Below are positions 1 to 6,464 of a stretch of DNA of 14,957 bases, one piece after another. Location of the stretch: assembly GCA_964461325.1 (NCBI GenBank), contig CAYWTW010000015.1, positions 1 through 14,957 of the forward strand. The letters are read 5' to 3'. The stretch comes from CAYUVV01 sp964461325. GTDB lineage: Bacteria > Patescibacteriota > Minisyncoccia > Phycocordibacterales > JACOZG01. The notes under the pieces are model-generated. The model was not told the origin of the DNA. It was given only the letters and a program-made list of their open reading frames with translations, and made no database searches. Each line of letters starts with the position of its first letter. The stretch's first letter is position 1. The translations under genes were made by a program, and so were the position numbers.

Positions 1-334
1 ATATAAGAGTAGAGACCGGAACCGCCAGCAACATTAGCGGAAAAACTGATGGTTTCATTAATATCATAAGAAGAGCCCGCAACTGGAGAAGAAATAGAAA
101 CAGTCAAAGTCTCGTCGTTTTCTTCCGCTTCCTCTTCAACCACAGTAATAGCCACCGTGTCGCTAGCTTGCTGGCTCGATGTGTCAGTAATAGTCAACGT
201 AACGTTGTAGTCACCAGCTTTAGAATAATCTTTGGTTGGCGTCTCGCTCCCGTCCTGCGTCCCGTCGCCAAAATTCCAGATATAAGAGTAGAGACCGGAA
301 CCGCCAGCAACATTAGCGGAAAAACTGATGGTTT
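1..334 (-). repeat. Near-tandem duplicated PKD modules with an identical 55-bp block
   Basis: Positions 1-55 are base-for-base identical to 280-334, an offset of 279 bp (93 codons), in the same frame of the PKD protein. The block encodes the TISFSANVAGGSGLYSYI segment. The sequence between the copies differs, so the block was either duplicated recently or homogenised by gene conversion. Such a block can also mislead short-read assembly. Confidence 0.9.
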
Positions 335-473
335 GCCCGACCTCAAAATTAGTTCCACCGCTAGGACTGGTAATGTCTACCGTGATGGCCGTCTGAGCCG
401 AGGCCAAAACCGCCGACCCCAAAACCAAACCAATCGTCAAAATCAAACTTAAAAATAATGTGTTTTTAAACAT
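1..473 (-). CDS. Secreted PKD-repeat surface protein, 3' end outside the window
   Basis: The minus-strand frame opens with ATG at 473 and stays open to the window edge, giving at least 157 residues. It starts with a Sec-type signal peptide (MFKNTLFLSLILTIG, then a hydrophobic stretch ending in a likely VLASA cleavage site). Two tandem modules of about 93 residues follow. The first is a PKD-like domain with the typical GGSGLYSYIWNFGDG core and a KAGDYNVTLTITD strand. An acidic EEEAEEND linker leads to a second copy, cut at its SYI position. PKD domains are extracellular beta-sandwiches used as spacers or adhesive modules; the substrate here is unknown. There is no clear Shine-Dalgarno. An upstream terminator at 541-585 separates it from the preceding gene, so it is probably its own transcription unit. 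The family is clear, but the full length and any catalytic C-terminus cannot be seen. Confidence 0.85.
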   Translation of the reverse strand, partial: MFKNTLFLSLILTIGLVLGSAVLASAQTAITVDITSPSGGTNFEVGQTISFSANVAGGSGLYSYIWNFGDGTQDGSETPTKDYSKAGDYNVTLTITDTSSQQASDTVAITVVEEEAEENDETLTVSISSPVAGSSYDINETISFSANVAGGSGLYSY

Positions 474-489
474 ATTGATTAACTTATTG

Positions 490-519
490 ATTACAATCTT
501 AGCTTTAAATCTACCACAA
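490..519 (-). promoter_or_regulatory. Weak candidate promoter for the PKD gene
   Basis: On minus, TTGTGG (514-519) is followed after 18 bases by TGTAAT (490-495), 16 bases before the ATG. It lies just after the upstream gene's terminator. The match is moderate in AT-rich DNA, so it is tentative. Confidence 0.25.
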
Positions 520-540
520 AACTACCAAAAATACAACTGG

Positions 541-585
541 GCAAGAAAATGGCCCGGATCCGCTCGTGTTGAGCAAATCCGGGCC
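541..585 (-). terminator. Rho-independent terminator after the linker protein gene
   Basis: GGCCCGGAT (551-559) pairs perfectly with ATCCGGGCC (577-585). An inner GCTC/GAGC helix (562-565 with 571-574) lies inside, separated by a 2x2 internal loop. On minus the stem is followed by ATTTTCTTG. It lies 22 bases beyond the stop at 607-609. Confidence 0.85.
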
Positions 586-606
586 GCTTGTTCGTGGTCA
601 TCAACC

Positions 607-1443
607 TTAGTGAGCTTCGACGACCACGATTTTGGGGGTGCTGAAAACCTCCTCGGGGTTTCCACCCATCCCTTCTGGGAAAAATCGAGCGGGGGCCCCT
701 CCAGAGATAGGGAAGGGCCAAACGTAGGTTACAACGGCCACAAAATCACCACCGGTTTCCGTGGCTTTCGCGGAGCCAACAATCGATGTTCCGGGCAACA
801 AAAATTCGATTCGGCCCGGAGCATCGACGTAAACACTAAACGTTGCGGTGTCTCCGACTTCGAAATGATCCTGAGCGCCGGGCGGGTCCGAAACAACAAC
901 GTCAAGAACTTTCAGCGGCTCCGGCTCTTCGTTGTCGTTCCCGTTCTGGTTGTCATTGCCGTTGTCGTTGCCATTATCGTTGTCGTTCCCATTCTGATTG
1001 TCATTGCCGTTCGAGTTACCGTCGTCTGGCGGTGGTGGCACATCATCAGGATCAAGGTCATCGTTCAAATCGCCGACGACGCTCGCGTCACCACCGCCAA
1101 TGATGTCTCCCTCAACGACGAGATCTCCCGAAATGTGGGTATTGCCTTCCTCGTCTATAAACACTCCTCCAATTTCCCCACCTCCCGGAGCAATGACTTC
1201 ATCGCCGGCAATCAGATCATCCTCGGCCTCCAGATCCCCCCCGGCCGAAATGTTGCCTTCAGCCGTGATATCCCCGCCAGACGATTCCTCACCGTCTGGT
1301 TCAGCAACGACGTCAACGTTGCCAGTGACGGTGATGTTACCGCCTTCGTCAATCACCGGCCAACGCTGGCCGCAGCCCCAGCACCGGACCAAAATCAAAA
1401 CAAAAACGGACAGCAACACAGCCACCTTCAACCATTTCATCAT
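607..1443 (-). CDS. Membrane-anchored protein: beta-repeat domain, Asn/Asp/Gly linker, Ig-like C-terminus
   Basis: The ATG at 1443 gives 278 residues. It is chosen over an in-frame GTG at 1452 because AGGAG (1452-1456) sits exactly 8 bases before it and would overlap the GTG. Residues 3-20 form a hydrophobic signal or anchor (WLKVAVLLSVFVLILV) followed by two cysteines without a proper lipobox. Residues about 30-130 hold short Gly/Asp-rich repeats (GGNITVTGNV, GGDITAEGNIS, GDLVVEGDIIGGG) resembling the turns of bactofilin-like or other beta-helices. About 30 residues of Asn, Gly and Asp follow. The last roughly 100 residues (PLKVLDVVVSDPPGAQDHFEVGDTA onward, many beta-prone stretches) look like an Ig-like domain. 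It is probably an exported stalk-like surface protein; no enzyme motif is visible. It lies 55 bases downstream of the poly-Gly protein gene and may share its transcript. Confidence 0.8.
   Translation of the reverse strand: MMKWLKVAVLLSVFVLILVRCWGCGQRWPVIDEGGNITVTGNVDVVAEPDGEESSGGDITAEGNISAGGDLEAEDDLIAGDEVIAPGGGEIGGVFIDEEGNTHISGDLVVEGDIIGGGDASVVGDLNDDLDPDDVPPPPDDGNSNGNDNQNGNDNDNGNDNGNDNQNGNDNEEPEPLKVLDVVVSDPPGAQDHFEVGDTATFSVYVDAPGRIEFLLPGTSIVGSAKATETGGDFVAVVTYVWPFPISGGAPARFFPEGMGGNPEEVFSTPKIVVVEAH
931..1020 (-). repeat. Low-complexity Asn/Asp/Gly linker repeat
   Basis: About 90 bp encode a linker of NGND-type units (NGNDNQNGNDNDNGNDNGND and similar). The DNA repeats variants of gttgtcgttcccattctg. 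It is a flexible hydrophilic spacer and likely to vary in length between strains by slippage. Confidence 0.8.
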
Positions 1444-1451
1444 CACACACA

Positions 1452-1456
1452 CTCCT
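1452..1456 (-). promoter_or_regulatory. Strong Shine-Dalgarno deciding the start at 1443
   Basis: AGGAG on minus ends 8 bases before ATG 1443. It is one of only two strong SD sites in the window; most other genes here lack one. Confidence 0.8.
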
Positions 1457-1511
1457 GCCCATCAAGGGCGGCAAAAACAACCTATCTCAATGTTCCAATC
1501 TACCTCTAGAC

Positions 1512-2806
1512 CTACCGCAAATCACTACCGTCGTCAAGTTCTTCGTCTTCGGTCCAATCCGGCGGTGGCGTCGGTGGCGGAACATCATTACTGTCACCCC
1601 GGCCCTCTCGATCACCACGATTCGTTAAATATCGACGGGCGCGATAAATCAAAACAAAGCCGATAATCAATATCAAAAGGATTAGCCAACAAGGATTCCC
1701 CGACAGCCAATCGAGGAAACCAAGAGCCGCGACCGGCAACCAAGATCGGCGGATGGGCCGCTCCGGGCCATGAAAGCCAAGGAGTGAGCTCGTCGCCGTT
1801 GGTTCTGGCGCAATGACGCCAATCACCTCTAGAGGGTCGGCGCCTGGTGGCACCCGCCAGCGCAGGTCAAGATCGTTCGCGGTCGAGCGATCACAAAAGA
1901 TATTGTTGATCGCCAATTGAGTCGTGATATAAACGTAGCCGGTGGAATAATTTATTCCCCAGGGTTCGAGAATATCCTCCGCGTAACGAGTCTGAAAAAT
2001 TTTTACTGCTTCGTGGGTCGTCTGGTCGTAAAAACCAGAAAGAGGGACGTCGAGATCCTCAAACACGCGCAAAAAGGCCTGCAGTTTGCGAACTTCAAAC
2101 GGATTATTGTTAGCGCCGAAACGAATATATTCGCGCAAATAGACGGGGCATTGCCACTCAAAAGCCGGCATCGCGACCGAGGCAACCGCTTGATCGCGGT
2201 TGCGACGTCCGCCACCGCCGCCGCCCCCCCCCCCCCCGCCCCCCCCCCCCCCCCCACCCCCCCCCCCCCCCGGGGGCCGGGTAAAAAAAGATTGGGCAGA
2301 ACCCCCAAAAAACATTANNNNNNNNNNCGAAGGCCTCCGCCGCCACCACCACCTCCACCACCCCCTCCGCCGTCAGAGGAAGTGGTAAAAGATGATTCGA
2401 CTGACACCGCTAATTCATTACCCGTCGGGCCATCGTTTTCAGAAGTCGTCAAGAAAGAACTCTCGGGAGAGACGGCCAAAGAAGGGGTCGTTGGAGGCGG
2501 ATTGCCGCCGTTCGATTTAACGGTCGTGAACTGATTTTCACCGGAAGTGGCTAAATGATGGGTTGGCTCTTCTTCGTCGCTGTTGTCGCCATCATCATCA
2601 TCGACGGGAATTGGCAGTGTGGGGGCGCCGGAAAACTCGTCGCTAATCGCTAGAGTACTAAGATCTAGATTATCAACGGATTCCGCGCGCGCTTCGAGAG
2701 CAAAGGGAGGCAAAAGAGGCACCACCAAAGACCCTAGTATGGTCACCAGGGTTAGCGCCGAAACCGTCAGGGCTCGGCTGTTTAGCGCTCTTTTATCCGT
2801 TTGCAA
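1512..2806 (-). CDS. Poly-Gly surface protein with peptidoglycan-binding-like domain and C-terminal membrane anchor (interrupted by assembly gap)
   Basis: This is interpreted as one gene split by the 10-N gap and poly-G tract. The N-terminal part (2806 down to 2328) starts at a TTG (no ATG or GTG is available after the in-frame stop at 2846-2848). It has a signal peptide (MQTDKRALNS, hydrophobic core, LEARA end), acidic and Ser/Thr-rich segments with a repeated LAVSxESSFxTTS motif, and then poly-Gly. The C-terminal part (about 2210 down to 1512) has a peptidoglycan-binding-1-like domain (EYIRFGANNNPFEVRKLQ, then SGFYDQTTHEAVKIFQTRYA and EPWGINYSTGYVYITT). A transmembrane helix (PCWLILLILIIGFVLIY) and an acidic Pro-rich tail follow. 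This layout is familiar from CPR genomes and suggests a wall-contacting surface protein. The two halves are in different nominal frames, which the unknown gap length and poly-G indels explain. No enzymatic site is seen. Confidence 0.75.
2208..2276 (-). repeat. Poly-C/poly-G homopolymer tract encoding poly-glycine
   Basis: On plus there are C-runs of 14 (2224-2237), 17 (2239-2255) and 15 (2257-2271) broken by single bases, preceded by ccgccaccgccg units. The coding strand is almost pure G, so it reads as glycine in every frame and could form G-quadruplexes. It is prone to slippage and to sequencing error. Confidence 0.9.
2278..2327. other. Scaffold gap (10 N) and suspect contig end
   Basis: Ten Ns occupy 2318-2327, flanked on both sides by glycine-codon repeats. 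Positions 2278-2317 lose the Gly pattern and contain homopolymer runs (aaaaaaa, ccccc, aaaaaa). They may be low-quality read-end sequence instead of true coding sequence. Confidence 0.85.
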
Positions 2807-2875
2807 ATATAGACTTTTAACTAAGCAGTAAAAGTGGAGAAAGAGCTATTTCAAAGAACTCAAAGGACTAAACAG

Positions 2876-2911
2876 CTGGTTTATACCTAGCAGAACCAGT
2901 TTTTCTGTCAA
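2876..2911 (-). promoter_or_regulatory. Candidate promoter with inverted repeat upstream of the poly-Gly protein gene
   Basis: On minus, a perfect -35 TTGACA (2906-2911) is followed by TAGGTA (2884-2889, 16-base spacing) or TATAAA (2880-2885, 20-base spacing). Neither -10 is ideal in both sequence and spacing. A 6-bp inverted repeat, CTGGTT (2876-2881) with AACCAG (2894-2899), spans the -10 region and could be an operator. It lies 100 bases before the TTG start, directly after the terminator of the fibre gene. Confidence 0.35.
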
Positions 2912-2920
2912 GGGGGCCGC

Positions 2921-2952
2921 TAAAAGACAGGGTCCTTTAAACCTGTCTTTTA
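2921..2952 (-). terminator. Terminator overlapping the stop codon of the fibre gene
   Basis: TAAAAGACAGG (2921-2931) and CCTGTCTTTTA (2942-2952) form a perfect 11-bp stem with a 10-base loop. The TAA stop of the fibre gene (2950-2952) is inside the stem. On minus the descending arm ends in the T-rich CTTTTA, so the stem supplies its own short U-tract. Confidence 0.7.
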
Positions 2953-5900
2953 GTCAGATTCCTCGATAATTACTGGCTTTTCTGGCTCGAGGGAAATCTC
3001 TGATTCAGGAGTATCTAATATTGGCGTTTCTTCTATTTCAGATATTTCAGGCTTGTCATCAGCCGGATTGACTTCGATCTCGGTTTCTGGCTCAGATTCT
3101 GGTTCTGGATCGGGCTCTAGATCGGGATCGAGATTGGACTCAAGATCTGGCTCTGATTCTGATTCTGGTGGGTCAATTATCAGACCAGCTTGTTCTAAAA
3201 TAGTTTTCAAATCTTTCTCGCCAACACAAATATCGCCCAAGCACAAGCGTTCCGTTCGCACCTCCCTGACCCGCAATATCCCGTCCTCGCTTATTTCCCA
3301 ATTATTCGCCAAATTTTGAATCGCTTGGACCTGCAATAGCGGTGACGGCGACTGGCCAAAAGCATTTAAGCTTGGGTCCAGACGGCGAGACTGCAAATTG
3401 ATAAAGGTTAAAATTAAACCGAAATCGTGGTCATCGGCTCCTCCCCCGTCGTATTCCTCGAGCGCAAAACCAATGTTAGCTTCATCAGCGGAGGCCTTTT
3501 TCCCCACTCCGGCCACAGACGAAGCGGAAATTCTGTCACCGATGGCAATCGGTCCGCCTTCCAAATTAACTTTAGTGGGCACTCGGCCAGCAAGGGCAAC
3601 AAGCACGTTTTGGTCGGCGTATTTTTTGTTGCAGTCATCAAGCTGGTCGTCACCCGGGCAAACCGTGGCGTTGCCGATAAAACCTGGCGCGGTCGACACA
3701 ACGCCGATCAAACGCTCGTCCCCCAAACTTCTTGTTTTTTCCACCGACTCTTTCTCGGTCGGACTCCAGGAAACCAGGTCACCCGGCTCTGGCTTGGAAT
3801 CAAAATCGGCCGCCAAAAAATATTCGGCATAGTCCGAACCGGTGGTGGTGTAAGTGACGCCGCCCGAACCATTTCCCTGTATCATTCCGCCCATCGTTCC
3901 ATTGTGAGAAAAACCGACAAAGTGAACATTGGCGTTGTTGGTGGTATTGATTTTTATTCTTAAACCCTTTTGAGTTTGTCCGATTGCGGTATTAGAATTA
4001 ACGATGTCATACACAAAACCATTTCGATTCCAGGCTTCAACATACATTGCTTTATTGTCAGTAGAACCGGTCTGGGAATTAACAATATAAGAGACATAAT
4101 TACTATCAATCGCTCGTTCAAGGGAAAAAGACACGAACGGAGTGCTGGTTCCAATACCAAGATTACCATCAATAATAACGTCGTCTTCAAAAACGGCAGA
4201 TTTGCCTCCAGAAGAGCCGACGGAGAGAAGAGCGGATGGGGTTGAACTGCCCACTCCCACCCGGCCGGCAAAATAGGCGGAAATCGGATTGGAAAGCGTC
4301 GTCGAGGCCACGCCCACCGCGAGCGGCCCAGAACTGTAAATACCGCCAATCCCGACGTTCAAACCACCACCAACCTTGAGCTGATTGCCCACAAACAAGT
4401 CGTCTCGAATTTGCGCGGCGCCCGCCTCAAACGTATGCGCCAAAGCCGAAGTAAACTCCGCGCCAGAAATATCAATTTTATGCAATTTATCGCCACCGCT
4501 TGATTCCAAAATGTAGAGATACCGCCCTGCAATGTCAGGAATTAAATCGGTGATACTGCCCGAGCTCGGCGTAAAAGTTAACTCGCCAACAATCACCGGA
4601 TTAACGGGGTTATAGATATCCACGATCGTTAATTCGCCATTATTTGCTCCGACATTAGCGTCGGTAATGTAAGCATAACGACCAGCAACACGAATTCGCA
4701 CTGGTTCAGCACCAAGGCTGGCATCGGTATTTAGTAAAAGAGTACTAATCACCGCCGCTGAATCAACAGGACTGGCTTTAATTATTTTAAGTTCGGTTAG
4801 AGTATTTAAACCACTAACTCGCGACGAAACCGTGTAAGCATAGGCCCCTTCAATCACCGCGCTTGAACTAACTGCCCCCAAAGAAATAGTTTTGGCGATA
4901 AACGGCGCCGTGGGATTAGCCACATCAATTATGTAAGAATTGCCACTACCACTTGCCGCAGTGGTAACGTAAGCATAAGTGCCATAAACAACGACGGAGT
5001 CGATGTAGCCAGTGGTTAAATAGCCGGTGACTTGCGGGCTGGTTGGATTAGAAACATCGGCGATGTAAAAAGAATTTGTGGATCCTTCAGCCGCGGCATA
5101 GAGATAGCGCCCCTGCGCGAACAACGCGCGCGGCGTGGTTGTCGCGAGCGTACCAACCAAAACCGGTGGGGAAAGCGTGATGTCAAAAATTTTAACGCCA
5201 TCATCGCCAACGTAAGCATAACTGCCGGCCACCGCCACCGAACGCGGCGTGGCGGCCAAGGCCACGCTTGTAATCAGGGCCGGAGTGCTTGTCGAGACAT
5301 CAAAAATCTTTAGATCCACAGAGCTCTGATCCACCACATAAGCACGATTAGCCACCACGTCTAAACCAGCGGGAGTCCCGCCAACGGCAGTACTTCCCAC
5401 GAGGGTCGGATTTTCGGGAATTTGACGGAAATTACCCCCCGTTAAAGTCAATTTTTCAGACGGCGTAGTGGTGCCAATGCCCACGTAGCTGGTACCACTC
5501 TGTACCGCCAATTGATTCGTCCCAACCACGAAACCTAGATTGCTTAAGGTCGACGTAGCTGTTGATGAGATACTAAAAGAACCACCGGAATGCGCGATTC
5601 CGGTATCAGACAGATGGATCGAGCCCGTCCCGACCTGCAGAGCGCCCTTAACCCAAAGATTAGCGGAAAAAGTACTCGTGGCATTCGTTCCTGTCCCCAG
5701 AACATCAATGAATCCGGAGAAAGTCGAGGTGCCGGAATCACCGCGAATCGTCGTGGTACTTGTTCGTCCAACAAACAAAGCATCGAGGGCCGAAAAAGCG
5801 GTAGAGGACGCGTAGTTAAAAGAATTCAAACCAGACCAAGTATTGGCACTATAAGTTTTCGGAATAGTGCTCGAAGCGTGAACAAAAGTATTAACCAGTG

Positions 5901-6387
5901 TGTCGCTATAGTAACGATTGGTCGAACCTTGAGCCAGGGCGTCGGTCGTCGTGGCCGCCAATTGCGCCGCGAACGGAGTGACGAAGTCGCTTAACTCTTT
6001 GGCCACAAAAGCGGCCGGCACCGCGCCGAGTTGACGGCGCGGCGTCATTTCGCCATCACCCTCAACATTGACGCCCAAATAAAGCGTTTGGTCAAAATCG
6101 ACGCTAGCCAAACTCGTGGTTGTTCCGAGCATCACCGAAAAAAGTCCATTGGTCACGGCCACTGACTGGGTCTCCGTCCAAATATTGGCTCCGCCGGTGA
6201 GCGTCGTATAAAGCGAAAAAACAATCGAGTAGTTACCATCAGACACCGCCACGTCGCTGTCGTCGGTTAATTTGCCTTGGTAATTAATTTTTTCATTGAT
6301 GGCCGCCACGGCGAACCCCGGGCAATCGAAAATCGCGACGGAAAAAACAACTAAAATCAATAGCCAAAAAAACAGAACTCGCCTCAT
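2950..6387 (-). CDS. Giant secreted fibre-like protein with LVIVD-type beta-propeller insert
   Basis: 1145 residues. Residues 1-29 are a signal peptide (MRRVLFFWLLILVVF). Residues 30-130 are the INYQGKLTD module (FSLYTTLTGG, LYLGVNVEGDGEM) recalled from many CPR surface proteins. Residues 130-320 are Ser/Thr-rich stalk with a VGIGTTTPSEKLTL fibre motif. Residues about 330-645 hold repeats alternating YAYV-type and KIFDVSTSTP/YIIDVANPTAP-type strands, as in LVIVD/NHL-like propellers. The fibre stalk then resumes with VGVGSSTPSALLSV and LGIGTSTPFVSFSL. Residues about 850-1000 form a SDYAEYF-headed domain (PEPGDLVSW, ALAGRVPTKV, PIAIGDRIS) reminiscent of C-terminal modules of phage tail fibres with peptidase G2-like domains; catalytic residues were not established. 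The last 75 residues are acidic Glu/Pro/Ser repeats. It is probably an adhesin or host-contact fibre. It lies 77 bases downstream of secA but has its own promoter. Confidence 0.85.
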   Translation of the reverse strand: MRRVLFFWLLILVVFSVAIFDCPGFAVAAINEKINYQGKLTDDSDVAVSDGNYSIVFSLYTTLTGGANIWTETQSVAVTNGLFSVMLGTTTSLASVDFDQTLYLGVNVEGDGEMTPRRQLGAVPAAFVAKELSDFVTPFAAQLAATTTDALAQGSTNRYYSDTLVNTFVHASSTIPKTYSANTWSGLNSFNYASSTAFSALDALFVGRTSTTTIRGDSGTSTFSGFIDVLGTGTNATSTFSANLWVKGALQVGTGSIHLSDTGIAHSGGSFSISSTATSTLSNLGFVVGTNQLAVQSGTSYVGIGTTTPSEKLTLTGGNFRQIPENPTLVGSTAVGGTPAGLDVVANRAYVVDQSSVDLKIFDVSTSTPALITSVALAATPRSVAVAGSYAYVGDDGVKIFDITLSPPVLVGTLATTTPRALFAQGRYLYAAAEGSTNSFYIADVSNPTSPQVTGYLTTGYIDSVVVYGTYAYVTTAASGSGNSYIIDVANPTAPFIAKTISLGAVSSSAVIEGAYAYTVSSRVSGLNTLTELKIIKASPVDSAAVISTLLLNTDASLGAEPVRIRVAGRYAYITDANVGANNGELTIVDIYNPVNPVIVGELTFTPSSGSITDLIPDIAGRYLYILESSGGDKLHKIDISGAEFTSALAHTFEAGAAQIRDDLFVGNQLKVGGGLNVGIGGIYSSGPLAVGVASTTLSNPISAYFAGRVGVGSSTPSALLSVGSSGGKSAVFEDDVIIDGNLGIGTSTPFVSFSLERAIDSNYVSYIVNSQTGSTDNKAMYVEAWNRNGFVYDIVNSNTAIGQTQKGLRIKINTTNNANVHFVGFSHNGTMGGMIQGNGSGGVTYTTTGSDYAEYFLAADFDSKPEPGDLVSWSPTEKESVEKTRSLGDERLIGVVSTAPGFIGNATVCPGDDQLDDCNKKYADQNVLVALAGRVPTKVNLEGGPIAIGDRISASSVAGVGKKASADEANIGFALEEYDGGGADDHDFGLILTFINLQSRRLDPSLNAFGQSPSPLLQVQAIQNLANNWEISEDGILRVREVRTERLCLGDICVGEKDLKTILEQAGLIIDPPESESEPDLESNLDPDLEPDPEPESEPETEIEVNPADDKPEISEIEETPILDTPESEISLEPEKPVIIEESD

Positions 6388-6398
6388 TTTATCTTTCG

Positions 6399-6407
6399 AT
6401 TATAACA
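6399..6407 (-). promoter_or_regulatory. Extended -10 promoter of the fibre gene
   Basis: On minus the sequence TGTTATAAT is a perfect extended -10 (TGnTATAAT), with no convincing -35. Only 11 bases separate it from the ATG at 6387, so the transcript would have a leader of about 4 bases. No Shine-Dalgarno fits. Confidence 0.7.
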
Positions 6408-6464
6408 CGCGATTGACTATAGCCGACCGCGCTCAAACTCCAAACCAGTGGGGATAAGTTGGAA

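Noticed and set aside
460..1509. 349-residue plus-strand ORF opposite the linker protein gene
   Set aside because: It is antisense to a gene with a signal peptide, strong SD and terminator. Its Val/Ile-rich stretch is just the complement of the Asn/Asp/Gly linker codons.
998..1666. 222-residue plus-strand ORF rich in Ser and Pro
   Set aside because: It is a frame shadow of GC-rich minus-strand coding sequence, spans two real genes and has no supporting signals.
1960..1980. GGGTTCGAGAATATCC resembling a tRNA T-arm
   Set aside because: It lies within a coding domain and no acceptor, D or anticodon arms surround it; another ggttcgag at about 9592 is likewise coding.
1917..2534. Plus-strand ORF with poly-Pro through the gap
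   Set aside because: Pro runs come from the complement of the poly-Gly tract; the minus frames carry recognisable domains and a signal peptide.
3427..3963. Plus-strand ORFs inside the fibre gene (also 3398-3832)
   Set aside because: They are antisense to a continuous 1145-residue frame with clear domains; no independent start signals.
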